DNA of 25,494 nucleotides from JBMNUM01 sp050946275 (GTDB lineage: Bacteria > Actinomycetota > Coriobacteriia > Coriobacteriales > CADBOM01). The notes under the pieces are model-generated. The model was not told the DNA's origin. It saw only the letters and a list, made by a program, of their open reading frames with translations, and made no database searches. Of the stretch, positions 14,869 to 24,238 are shown piece by piece (within the stretch, counting starts at the first letter, position 1; each line of letters starts with the position of its first letter). Location of the stretch: the NCBI GenBank assembly GCA_050946275.1, contig JBMNUM010000026.1, forward strand, positions 1 to 25,494. The letters run 5' to 3'. Both the position numbers and the translations under genes were made by a program.

Positions 14869-15825
14869 TTAGAAGCTGATCGCTCCCTTGCCGATGCGGT
14901 GGATCGTCTTGATGAACTGGACGGCCTTGGCCTCGGCGCTCATGACGACCGCGTCGGTGGTGATGTAGTCGTCGGTGATCTTGACGCCGCTGACCATCTC
15001 GCCGTCGGTGACACCGCAGGCGATGAAGGCAACATCATCGGTCATGACGAGGTCGTCCATGCGCAGCAGACCGTCCACGTCGACCGCCGCGGTGTCGAGC
15101 GCGCGCTGGCGCTCCTCCTCGTTGCGCCACTGGAAGCGGCCCATGAACTCGCCGCCGACGGCCTTGAGGCCCGCGCACGCGAGCACGCCCTCGGGCGATC
15201 CGCCGGCGCCCATGTAGAGGTCGATGCCGGTGTGGTTGACCGCCGTCGCGATGGCGCCGAAGACGTCGCCGTCGTCGATGAGGCGCACGCGGGCGCCCGT
15301 CTCGTAGACATCCTTGATGAGGTCGGCATGGCGGTCGCGCAGCAGGATGCAGACGTTGACCTCCTCGACCGGCTTGCCCAGGCACTCGGCCACGGCGTGC
15401 ACGTTCTGCGCCGGCGTGTTATCGATGTGCACCGCGCCCTTGCAGGCGGGGCCGGCCGCGATCTTGTCCATGTAGGTGTCCGGGGCGAACAGCAGCGCGC
15501 CGCGCGGGGCGATGGCGATGGTCGTCAGCGCGTTCGGACGGTTGTACGCGCAGAGGTTCGTGCCCTCCAGCGGATCGACGGCGATATCGATCGCCTCGCC
15601 GCCTAGTCCGAGCTCCTCGCCGATGAAGAGCATGGGCGCCTCATCGCGCTCGCCCTCGCCGATGACGATGCGGCCGGAGAAATCCATCTCGTTGAACGCG
15701 TCGCGCATGGCGGTGGTGGCTGCCTGGTCGGCGGCCATCTTGTCACCGCGGCCATTCCATGCCGCAGCGGCGACGGCGGCCTTCTCGGCGACCCTGAGAA
15801 CGTCCATCACATGAGACTCTTGCAT
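14869..15825 (-). CDS. glpX: Fructose-1,6-bisphosphatase, class II (GlpX type)
   Basis: 318 residues, normal for GlpX. It removes the C1 phosphate from fructose 1,6-bisphosphate in gluconeogenesis and needs a divalent metal. IGEGERDEAPML (residues 55-66) and VDPLEGTN (83-90) are the metal and phosphate motifs of the lithium-sensitive phosphatase fold; GAGGSPEGV further on is also typical. The ATG at 15823-15825 has AGGAGG at 8 bases. The gene stands alone, with the repeat-rich gap upstream and composite repeat copy B directly after its stop. No clear promoter is visible. Confidence 0.96.
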   Translation of the reverse strand: MQESHVMDVLRVAEKAAVAAAAWNGRGDKMAADQAATTAMRDAFNEMDFSGRIVIGEGERDEAPMLFIGEELGLGGEAIDIAVDPLEGTNLCAYNRPNALTTIAIAPRGALLFAPDTYMDKIAAGPACKGAVHIDNTPAQNVHAVAECLGKPVEEVNVCILLRDRHADLIKDVYETGARVRLIDDGDVFGAIATAVNHTGIDLYMGAGGSPEGVLACAGLKAVGGEFMGRFQWRNEEERQRALDTAAVDVDGLLRMDDLVMTDDVAFIACGVTDGEMVSGVKITDDYITTDAVVMSAEAKAVQFIKTIHRIGKGAISF

Positions 15826-16059
15826 GTCATGCTCCTCCTCGATCGGGAAGTGTCGAAATCACAATCGCTTACATAGTACTACCAAAACGCGCCGCACGGA
15901 CGACGATGCCGACCCCCGGCAAAAGGGCTGCCTCTCCGCGCCGATTCCCGCGGCGTACCCGGCGACTACCGCCTACTCCGTCACTCCGAGTCCGACGCCC
16001 GCTCCACCATCCCGCAACCACTAGCCGCTCCGCACCCAGCGGCAGTCATCGCCCGCTCA
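15826..16059. other. Intergenic stretch with no gene seen
   Basis: Part of the 443-base gap between rsmB and glpX. I see the glpX ribosome site, some weak -10-like sequence near 15875, and a small GCCGCT/AGCGGC hairpin near 16024-16043. No reading frame on either strand has a start with a ribosome site or recognisable product. Confidence 0.5.
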
Positions 16060-16164
16060 ACCATTTCTTTCGAAATAGGACGTTTGGGACGTCCTTTATC
16101 GAAAGAATTGGTCGCGAAAAACCCTTATCGACGTTTACGGACATCCTTTATCGAAAGAAATGGT
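16060..16164. repeat. Three copies of a 24-bp motif, two direct and one inverted
   Basis: The motif contains CTTTCGATAAAGGAYGT on the minus strand at 16141-16164 and 16089-16112, exactly 52 bases apart. A third copy lies on the plus strand at 16060-16083 with CGAAATAGG in place of CGATAAAGG. The inverted pair is separated by 5 bases and can fold into a hairpin of about 22 bp. Between the direct copies is a partial match (CGATAAGG). It is AT-rich against the surroundings. It may be a cluster of regulator sites for glpX or a remnant repeat; no U tract. Confidence 0.7.
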
Positions 16165-16268
16165 CATGGGACGAGCTGCGGGCGCGACCGCAGGAGGAGC
16201 GATGCGCAGCGAACGCGATGATTGCTGCGAATGGAACTGTTTTGACCGGGTCGGATCCGTCCCACGCG

Positions 16269-17600
16269 CTATTTGCGCACGAGCTTGGCCATGAAGTGGA
16301 CGTCGGGGCCTCCGGGGCGCAGCATGCCCATGACCGCCTCGCGGCCGCCGATCTTGGCGAGCGCGAAGGCCTTCCCCTCCTCGCTGGCGAGGAAGCGCTT
16401 GATGACGTCGCCGTTCTCCTCGCTCGTGACGGTGCACGTCGAGTAGACGATGAAGCCGCCGGGGGCAACGCGCGGGGCGGCGCTCTTCAGCATCGCGAGC
16501 TGGACCTCGGCCATGGCGTCGATGTCGGCCGCCTCGAGGCGCCAGCGGATGTCGTGGTTGCGCCGCAGCGTGCCCAATCCCGAGCACGGCGCGTCGATCA
16601 GGATGCCGTCGAAGGTCTTCGGCAGCTCGGCGATGGAGTCGAGATCCGTCGCGTCGCCCGCGAGCACGTGCACGTTCTCCAGCCCGTAGTCCGCCGCGCG
16701 TTTGGCGAGGACCTCCTTCTTGAACTCGTGCTTGTCCACGCACCAGACGCGCGCCTGCTCGCCGTCGCGCACGAGCGCGTTCGACTGCAGCATGACGGTC
16801 TTCGTGCCGCGGCCGCTGCCCACCTCGAGGAAGCGGCCTCCCTTACGCGGCGTCGCCACGAGCGCCGTGAGCTGGGCGGACGCGTCGGAGACGAGTGCCT
16901 TGCCGCCGCTCAACACGCCGGAGCGGATCGCCGCACGCTGGTCGGTCACGAGGATGCAGCCGCGCTCCTCCGGCCCGACGAACGACGCGCCGGCGCCGCT
17001 GTCGTTGAGAGCCTGCAGCACCTCGGCCGGCTTCGCCTTGATCTGGTTGACCGCGAGGTACATCGGCGCAGGCTGGTTCGACGTCGCCATGAACACGACG
17101 GCCGCGTCGTGCCCCAGCTCCTCCACGAGCAGGTCGCCCAGCCAATACGGGAAGCCGGTCTTGCGCGCGAGCGCCTCGTCGTCGGTGTTGGGATTGCCCC
17201 ACGGGAAGGCGCGCGTGTCGTCGATGATGCGGCGGAGGACCTTGTTGCCGAGGCCGGCCGCGCGCGGCGCGACGAGCTTCACGAGCTCGACGCCCTGGTC
17301 GGCCACCGCATGGGCCTGCTTGCCGAGGAAGACGAGCTCGTACACGCTGATGCGCAGGGCATCGCGCACCTCGGCGTCGATGTCGTTGGGGTGGTTAAGG
17401 TTGCGGTCGATGATCTCGTCGAGCGTGCCGAGCGTCTGCGTGACGCCCGTCGCGAGCAGCTCCGCGAACGCACGGTCCTCGTGCGGCATCTTCGCCCGGT
17501 GGATCATCGAATTCACGACGTTGTCGACATATGCGTCGCGCTCGCGCACCTGCGCGCATGCCCGCAGCGCCAACTCGCGTCCAGCACTCAGCTTCCCCAT
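16269..17600 (-). CDS. rsmB: 16S rRNA (cytosine-5) methyltransferase RsmB
   Basis: 443 residues from the ATG at 17598-17600, after GGGGGAG at 5-6 bases. It methylates C967 of 16S rRNA using SAM. The N-terminal NusB-like domain covers about residues 1-140. The Rossmann methyltransferase domain has EVGSGRGTKTVMLQ (SAM loop), DAPCSGLGTLRRNHDIRW with Cys 339 (motif IV), and YSTCTVTSEENGDV with Cys 389 (motif VI, the nucleophile in this family). It is last in def-fmt-rsmB, the same order as in many bacteria. A strong terminator-like unit separates it from fmt, so readthrough may limit its level. Confidence 0.95.
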   Translation of the reverse strand: MGKLSAGRELALRACAQVRERDAYVDNVVNSMIHRAKMPHEDRAFAELLATGVTQTLGTLDEIIDRNLNHPNDIDAEVRDALRISVYELVFLGKQAHAVADQGVELVKLVAPRAAGLGNKVLRRIIDDTRAFPWGNPNTDDEALARKTGFPYWLGDLLVEELGHDAAVVFMATSNQPAPMYLAVNQIKAKPAEVLQALNDSGAGASFVGPEERGCILVTDQRAAIRSGVLSGGKALVSDASAQLTALVATPRKGGRFLEVGSGRGTKTVMLQSNALVRDGEQARVWCVDKHEFKKEVLAKRAADYGLENVHVLAGDATDLDSIAELPKTFDGILIDAPCSGLGTLRRNHDIRWRLEAADIDAMAEVQLAMLKSAAPRVAPGGFIVYSTCTVTSEENGDVIKRFLASEEGKAFALAKIGGREAVMGMLRPGGPDVHFMAKLVRK

Positions 17601-17620
17601 GATCGCTCCCCCTTCAAAAA

Positions 17621-17691
17621 ACCTGTCAATCAGGGCGGGGCTGTTTGGCAAGTTCTCACGTAAGACCCGTCAACCAGCCCCGCCTTGATTG

Positions 17692-17696
<5 letters not shown>
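17621..17696 (-). repeat. Two 32-bp hairpin repeat units between fmt and rsmB
   Basis: Units at 17621-17652 and 17665-17696, 12 bases apart, of the same family as 6654 and 24140-24235. The nearer unit reads AACTTGCCAA...TTGACAGG followed by TTTTTT on the minus strand and is a good intrinsic terminator. The other overlaps the fmt stop codon. A terminator this close to the rsmB start suggests attenuation or an rsmB-specific transcript. Confidence 0.75.
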
Positions 17697-18645
<949 letters not shown>

Positions 18646-18678
18646 AGCTTGCTCCTCTGCGGTTTGCGGAACGACCGG

Positions 18679-19197
18679 TTAGGCGACCTCGCCGGCCTCG
18701 GCCAGCGCCACCTTGTACTCCTCGAGCTTGGCGAGGCGGTCCATGACCGGCATGGTCTCGAACAGCGTCCTGCCGGAGAGGTGGTCGATCTCGTGCTGGA
18801 GGCAGCGGGCCAGGAAGCCCTTCGCCTCGATGGTGATGTCCTCGCCCGCGAGGTTCTGCGCCTTGACGGTCACGTCCTCGCAGCGCGCGACGGGAACGAG
18901 CACGCCGGGAATCGACAGGCAACCCTCCTCGTCGACGATCTTCTCGCCGCGCACGCTCTCGACGTACGGGTTGACGAGGAACATCGGGTTCTTATCGCCG
19001 CTGGGACCGTACTCGACGTCCACGACGATGAACTTCTTGGCGATGCCGACCTGCGGGGCCGCCAGGCCGCAGCCGTCAGCGGCGTACATCAGCTTGGCCA
19101 TCTCCTGCGCGAGTTCGGCCAGGCCGGGCTCGTTGGCGACATCGATGTCGGCGCACTCCTCGCGGAGCACGGGATTGGGGGCGAGCAGGATCTCCAT
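18679..19197 (-). CDS. def: Peptide deformylase
   Basis: 172 residues. It removes the formyl group from nascent protein N-termini. All three family motifs are present: GCGLAAPQ (residues 42-49), EGCLS with metal ligand Cys 93, and QHEIDH with His 135, Glu 136 and His 139. The ATG at 19195-19197 has AAAGG at 9 bases. It is first of def-fmt-rsmB. The 229 bases upstream hold a lone TACAAT (19251-19256) without a -35 and no convincing gene. Confidence 0.97.
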   Translation of the reverse strand: MEILLAPNPVLREECADIDVANEPGLAELAQEMAKLMYAADGCGLAAPQVGIAKKFIVVDVEYGPSGDKNPMFLVNPYVESVRGEKIVDEEGCLSIPGVLVPVARCEDVTVKAQNLAGEDITIEAKGFLARCLQHEIDHLSGRTLFETMPVMDRLAKLEEYKVALAEAGEVA

Positions 19198-19426
19198 GAT
19201 GGCAACCTTTCGAAACGTCGCGCGGGGCGGCGGATTTATTCTTCGGCTTGATTGTACACCGGCGCAGTAGTGTTTCGGCAGCGCGCCGGCCGATGGAGGC
19301 GTTGGCCAGCCGGGACACCTCCCCGGACTTCAGGACTATTACCACACCGGATGGGCTGAATGCACTGATCTCCGCATTTTGATTCACCTAGCGTGGCTAT
19401 TTGATCGAGGTGGGCAGTGGGCAACG

Positions 19427-22351
19427 CTAGCCGCCTGCGGTGTAGGCGGGAGTGACGGTCACCTGCTCGACTACCACGGTTTGCCTGGTTGTCTTGGTGC
19501 TGTCGACCAGGGCTTTCTCTGTGGCGGCGCTCACGACGCTGGTGCCTCCGAGGACGTAGGCGTTGGGAATGTTCGGCTTGTTCGCCTTGAGGAAGTTGGC
19601 CGCGTTGGAGTAGTGGTTGCCGCCCTTCGTGTCGGCGAGCAGCATGACGCTCCTGTTCTTGCCGCACAGCGCGGCGCCGGACAGCGCGTCGAGCCAGTTC
19701 TGGCCGGTGGATACGGCGAGCTTGTCGACCCTCATCTTCACGGCCGGCTGGAACCTGACATAGGTGATGTAGGCGCCCTTGTACCTGTCGTGGTTGCCGT
19801 TGCCGAGCTTGCCCATCGTCCACCTCGCGATGAGCTCCGAGGTCCGGTAGGCGTTGGCGCCGGCCAGGCGCGTGATGCTGGTGACGCCGGCTCCCTTGAG
19901 CTGCGCGTCAACGCTAGCCGGCAGCGCGATGGGGCCGCCGACGACGATGGCCTTCTTGAACTTGGCCGACTTGATGTAGCCGAGCGTGGCCGAGCTCAGC
20001 TTCTTGTTCGTCTCCGCATAGAGGATCGGAGACTTGGTGGCGTAGCTGTACGGCGCGATGGAGAGCGCGTCCTGGAAGCCGTTCTGCATCGCGATGATGA
20101 CGGTGTCCGACTTCTTGCCGCCGACCTTGGCCGCGGCGACGGCGCGCTGGCTCGGCGTGGTGGCGGCGACGCGGACGACCTTGGCGACGCCGGTGCCCGA
20201 CTTGAGCTGCTTCTCGACGGTGGCCGAGACGTTGGCCTTCGAGCCGACGATGTAGACCGTCTTGACGCCGCTGGCCTTGAGCGCCGCCTTGGTCTGCGGC
20301 GTGAGCGACCCCTTCTTCGTCATGAGCACGAGGCCGTTGCACTTGCCGGCGAGCGCCGATGCCGCCAGCGCGTCCTTATAGGTAGAGTCGGTCGTGACGA
20401 CCGCGGACCCCGCCCTGCCGAACTTCGCGGCGATCTTCTGCATCGTGACCGGCGCCGTCGCGCCCCACACGCGCTCCCAATCGGTGTTCTTGACCGTGGT
20501 CGTGGTTGTGCGCCTCTCCCCCAGATCGCAGCCCGTGCACGCCCTGGTCTCGACGAGGCGGGTCGCCGTCTTGCTCGCGACTCGCCACGGGCCGAGCTCG
20601 TGGAGATGCCGCGCCTCGACGGCTTGCGATGCGCGCGCGTTTCCATATGAGCGCACGGTGAAGAAGTCGGTGCCGCCGTCGCCCGTCGTCACCGCGAGGT
20701 ACATCTTCCTGTTATCCCGTGGATTCACGCTCGCGTTGGCGCTCCTCACCAAGCTACCGGAGAGCTCCCAGGTGTCGGCGCCGCCCTCCACGAGCCAGAC
20801 GTCCCGCGTCTCGCCGAGCGCAAGCGCGCCGGAGTACGCGCCGTTGGAATTGGCTTCGTAGGTGGCGCTCAGGTACCTGCCGTCATGGCTCCTGATGTAG
20901 TAGCCGTCCTCGGTGCCGGCGGGCTCGAGCGACCACAGGATGTCCTGCGGAGCCGAATCCCCGGCGGCATACGGGACGGATGCGAGGCCGCGATACTCGA
21001 ACCCCATCTCGTTGGTCGCCGCATCGGAGGAAGCGCGGCAGCTCATCGCCTTGTCGCCGATCGTGATCGCGACGAGCCTCTCGCCGGTGCCCTCGGAGAC
21101 CGTCGCCTCGCACGCAGCTTGGAAGCCGCCGTCGCCAGACGTCGCGGTGATGGTGGCCGTTCCGGGGGCGATGCCCCGCACCAGCACGCTCGTGCCCGTG
21201 ACGGCACCACCGCCCGAGCCCCGCGGGCATGGCATGGCGACCGACTCGTCGCTGCTCGTCCACGTGACGACCCTCCTCGTCGTGTTGGCCGGGGTGAACG
21301 CGACGGAGAGAATCCCGGCCCTCCCCGCCTCGAGCCCGAGCCTGTCCCGCGAGACGGAGATGCCCTCGGCGGCCACGGGAGCAGGCTCCCCGAAGATCTG
21401 GCCATAGGGCTCGGTGACGTTGGCGCCGCTCGCGTCGCGATAGGCGAAGGCCAGGTTGTCGTCGGCGTCGATCGTGATGACCAGGCCCTTGCCGAGCACC
21501 GAGCCTTCCCCCGCGAACTCGGCATCGCACATGCAGCCTGCCGCGGCATAGTAGAAGTCGATATCCTTGGAGCGACCCCTCCGGTATTCGAGGCTATCGC
21601 CGGGGCAGAAGACCTGGTCGTAACGCGGGTCGCCCTGCGAATGGTTGTGCCCCCACAGGAAGACGATCTTCTTGCCGTCGGACACCGCCTCGTTCAGAGC
21701 GTCTATCACCAGGTCGGCATTGTACGTGGTGCGCGACGACTTGTCGGTGATCCTGAGGTAATGCAGAGGGTAATGCGTCATGACGATGATGGGCCCGTCG
21801 GTTCCCGCCCTTTCCAGATAGGCTCGCAGCTTCGCCACCTGCCCGGGCGTGTAGTATGACTGCATGTTTTGCCAGTCCTCCGTCCCCAGGCAGTAGATGA
21901 GGTAGTTCTCCCCGACCCTTCCCTCGGCATCGATGGTGTAGGCGTCGCTCACCGGGTTCGTCGTCATGGCGAACCCGCCAGGGTAGAACTCGTGGTTGCC
22001 GGTTGTGTAGACGGCGTCGACGCCCTTGCCCGCGACCACGTCCATCACGGCCTGCGCGTACGTCCAGAATTGGGATTCGCTCGTGTTCTCGACCGAGGCC
22101 ATATCGCCGCAGAAGCCCATGACGTCGATGTGGCCGTACTCTTCAACCACGCTGTCGATCCACGCGTCGAGGCGCGTTGCGGTCGCGTTGTCGGACCCGT
22201 TGTGCACGTCCGACGTGAACGCCAGCACCGTGGGGGCATCCTCGGCATACGCAGCCGGCATGCCCGCGGTCAGACAGGCGAGCACGGCCAAGGCGAGCGC
22301 CAGGGCCAAGGCGGAGCATGCGCCAGCGAGTCTGCCTGCGATCCTGCCCAC
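19427..22351 (-). CDS. Secreted metallophosphoesterase with Big2 domain and cell-wall-binding type 2 repeats
   Basis: 974 residues from a GTG at 22349-22351 after GAGGGGG. The signal peptide covers residues 1-36 (cut near AYA-ED). The calcineurin-like phosphoesterase domain (about 40-290) has all metal-site motifs: SDVH (D48, H50), GD (D83), GNHE (N119, H120), H193 and GHNH (H235, H237). A Big2-like immunoglobulin domain spans about 335-425, and a region rich in W and Y (about 430-610) may be a beta-trefoil. Three cell-wall-binding type 2 repeats (about 640-950; GSKANVSATVEKQL, VGGPIALPASVDAQL, LGGTSVVSAATEKAL) anchor it to the wall. The substrate (nucleotide, teichoic acid or phosphodiester) is unknown. 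Confidence 0.92.
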   Translation of the reverse strand: MGRIAGRLAGACSALALALALAVLACLTAGMPAAYAEDAPTVLAFTSDVHNGSDNATATRLDAWIDSVVEEYGHIDVMGFCGDMASVENTSESQFWTYAQAVMDVVAGKGVDAVYTTGNHEFYPGGFAMTTNPVSDAYTIDAEGRVGENYLIYCLGTEDWQNMQSYYTPGQVAKLRAYLERAGTDGPIIVMTHYPLHYLRITDKSSRTTYNADLVIDALNEAVSDGKKIVFLWGHNHSQGDPRYDQVFCPGDSLEYRRGRSKDIDFYYAAAGCMCDAEFAGEGSVLGKGLVITIDADDNLAFAYRDASGANVTEPYGQIFGEPAPVAAEGISVSRDRLGLEAGRAGILSVAFTPANTTRRVVTWTSSDESVAMPCPRGSGGGAVTGTSVLVRGIAPGTATITATSGDGGFQAACEATVSEGTGERLVAITIGDKAMSCRASSDAATNEMGFEYRGLASVPYAAGDSAPQDILWSLEPAGTEDGYYIRSHDGRYLSATYEANSNGAYSGALALGETRDVWLVEGGADTWELSGSLVRSANASVNPRDNRKMYLAVTTGDGGTDFFTVRSYGNARASQAVEARHLHELGPWRVASKTATRLVETRACTGCDLGERRTTTTTVKNTDWERVWGATAPVTMQKIAAKFGRAGSAVVTTDSTYKDALAASALAGKCNGLVLMTKKGSLTPQTKAALKASGVKTVYIVGSKANVSATVEKQLKSGTGVAKVVRVAATTPSQRAVAAAKVGGKKSDTVIIAMQNGFQDALSIAPYSYATKSPILYAETNKKLSSATLGYIKSAKFKKAIVVGGPIALPASVDAQLKGAGVTSITRLAGANAYRTSELIARWTMGKLGNGNHDRYKGAYITYVRFQPAVKMRVDKLAVSTGQNWLDALSGAALCGKNRSVMLLADTKGGNHYSNAANFLKANKPNIPNAYVLGGTSVVSAATEKALVDSTKTTRQTVVVEQVTVTPAYTAGG

Positions 22352-22366
22352 GATACCCCCTCCCCG

Positions 22367-23995
22367 CTACTTCCTCAGGTAGGGCCGTATCTTCACGAAG
22401 ACGTAGACCGCCAGCACCACGCCCACGACGAGGCCGATCACGCCGAACATCGGAACGCCGCCCAGCAGGATGGCCGTGTCGCTCGAGCCGAGGATGCACG
22501 CGCCCACGATGAAGCCGACAGCGATGAGCGCGATGGCGACGAGACCCGCGGCGGCGCGGATGTCGCGCGAGAGCTGCTCGCTCGACGAGAGCTCCATGCC
22601 GACCTTCACGTGGCCCTTCTGAAGCATGTCGAGCGTCTCGTTGACCTTCGTGGGAAGGCCCACCATGGCGCCGGCGCTGTCGACCGCTTTGCCGAGCGCG
22701 TTCCTCGCGGTGCGCTCGAGCGAGCCGATGTCGAAGCCGGATGTCATGTAGTCCACGAGCACCGTCATGATGTTGAGCTTGGGCGAGATCAGGTGGATCG
22801 TCCCCTCAAGCGTGACCAGACCGCGGCCGAGGTTGGTGAGGAAGGGATCGATGTCGAGCGAGACCGACTCGAGCGAACCCGTGAGCGAATCAACCAGCGC
22901 CCCCGTGTCGAACCCCGCGAGGTCGGTGTCGACGAACTGATCAGAGATGTTCTCGCACATCTCGAGCAACTTGGAATGGTCGATCGGCCCCTTGGGCTTG
23001 GCGATCTTGAGCACGGCGCGCTTGAGCCCGTAGTTATCGCCCTTCACGAGCGCCACGATGAGGTCCTTCAGCGCGTCGCGCTGGCTCGCGGTGACCGTGC
23101 CCATCATGCCGAAGTCGATCCACTCGATGCCGCCCTCCTCCGGCAGCATGATGTTGCCGGCATGCGGGTCGGCGTGGTAGAAGCCATCCTCCATGATCTG
23201 CTGCATGTAGTTCTTGGCCACGAGGTAGCCGAGTTTCTCGCGATCCTCGTCGCTCAAGCCGATGGAATCGATGTCCTCGACTGCGGGTGACGAGAAGAAG
23301 TCCTCGGTCAGGATGGCACTCGTCGTGTACTCGTCATAGCACTTCGGCGACTTGACCCCCTCGCGGGACTCGTTGTTCGCGTAGAAGCGGTTGAGGTTGC
23401 TCGCCTCGTTCATGAAGTCGAGCTCCTCCATCGAGGTCTTCACGAGCTCGGAGACCAGGTCCTTGAGGGACATGCCATCCTTGCCCTTGTTCAAGAAGTC
23501 GTAGATCTCGACGAGCTGCTCCAGGATGGCAAGGTCGTTGGTCACCATCTCGACGACGCCGGGGCGCTGGACCTTGACCGCCACGACCTCGCCGGAGGGC
23601 AGCACCGCGCGGTGAACCTGGGCGATGGATGCCGAGCCGAGCGGCGTCTCGTCGAACTCCGTGAACAGCTCGTCCACGGGCTTGCCGAGCTCGGCCTCGA
23701 TCTGGGACTTCACGTCCTCGATCGGCAGCGGGCGCGCCTTCGTGCGCAGCTTGCCGAGCGCATCGCAGTATTCCTGGGGCAGGACGTCGGGATGCGTCGA
23801 GGCGATCTGGCCGAGCTTGACGAACGTCGTGCCGAGGTCCTGGATCAGGTCGACCGTCTGTTCCGGCGTCATGTCGTCCTTGATGTCGTGCTTCTTGAGG
23901 ATGGCGAGGATCTCCTTGAAGCGCTTCTGCGACTGGGCCTTCTCCTCACGCGTGCGCTTGCGTGCCTTGTTCATCGAAAGGCTGACGTTTGCCAT
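22367..23995 (-). CDS. ABC1/UbiB family atypical kinase with C-terminal membrane helices
   Basis: 542 residues from the ATG after AAGGAG at 7-8 bases. These atypical kinases support isoprenoid-lipid or quinone pathways through ATP binding or hydrolysis. KLGQ (K60-Q63), the Ala-rich loop GSASIAQVH (120-128) in place of a P-loop, VKVQRPG with K141, HADPHAGN (274-281) and DFG (294-296) are all intact. Two membrane segments occur at about 488-510 and 515-537. No quinone-biosynthesis genes are nearby. The wall-binding phosphoesterase follows after 15 bases, so the two are probably cotranscribed. Confidence 0.95.
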   Translation of the reverse strand: MANVSLSMNKARKRTREEKAQSQKRFKEILAILKKHDIKDDMTPEQTVDLIQDLGTTFVKLGQIASTHPDVLPQEYCDALGKLRTKARPLPIEDVKSQIEAELGKPVDELFTEFDETPLGSASIAQVHRAVLPSGEVVAVKVQRPGVVEMVTNDLAILEQLVEIYDFLNKGKDGMSLKDLVSELVKTSMEELDFMNEASNLNRFYANNESREGVKSPKCYDEYTTSAILTEDFFSSPAVEDIDSIGLSDEDREKLGYLVAKNYMQQIMEDGFYHADPHAGNIMLPEEGGIEWIDFGMMGTVTASQRDALKDLIVALVKGDNYGLKRAVLKIAKPKGPIDHSKLLEMCENISDQFVDTDLAGFDTGALVDSLTGSLESVSLDIDPFLTNLGRGLVTLEGTIHLISPKLNIMTVLVDYMTSGFDIGSLERTARNALGKAVDSAGAMVGLPTKVNETLDMLQKGHVKVGMELSSSEQLSRDIRAAAGLVAIALIAVGFIVGACILGSSDTAILLGGVPMFGVIGLVVGVVLAVYVFVKIRPYLRK

Positions 23996-24139
23996 GACCG
24001 GTCTCCTTCAGGTCGACGTGCGCGTAGTTGCTGGCTCTTAGTTGCCATACACATGTTAACCGGAAAAGCCGGAGACGTTCGCAAGATGTGGTGGCGCCAA
24101 AGAAAATCAGGCTCGGCAGGCGCGTAGACTCGGCCGCGA

Positions 24140-24235
24140 ACCTGACAATCTGGCACGCCCTGTTTGGCAGGACCTGTCAATCAGCCCCGCCTTGTTTGGC
24201 AGGACCTAACAATCAGCCCTGCCTTGATTGGCAGG
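24140..24235 (-). repeat. Three exact-period 32-bp hairpin repeat units after priA
   Basis: Units at 24140-24171, 24172-24203 and 24204-24235 abut with no spacer and differ at a few positions. The consensus starts ACCTGTCAATCAG and ends TTGTTTGGCAGG, and each can form a stem-loop. The priA stop codon (24239-24241) sits against the last unit. Same family as 6654 and 17621-17696. It probably terminates priA transcription. The remaining bases up to the ABC1 gene contain nothing recognisable. Confidence 0.85.
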
Positions 24236-24238
24236 TTT

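Noticed and set aside
16070..16743. Additional minus-strand frames overlapping the 3' half of rsmB and the gap beyond
   Set aside because: Arg/Ser-rich shadow translations of rsmB without a start signal.
19076..19387. 103-residue minus-strand frame upstream of def
   Set aside because: It runs into def in another frame, has no good ribosome site, and its translation shows no recognisable domain.
24140..24235. Possible short CRISPR array
   Set aside because: The 32-bp units abut without spacers and form hairpins; no cas genes are present.
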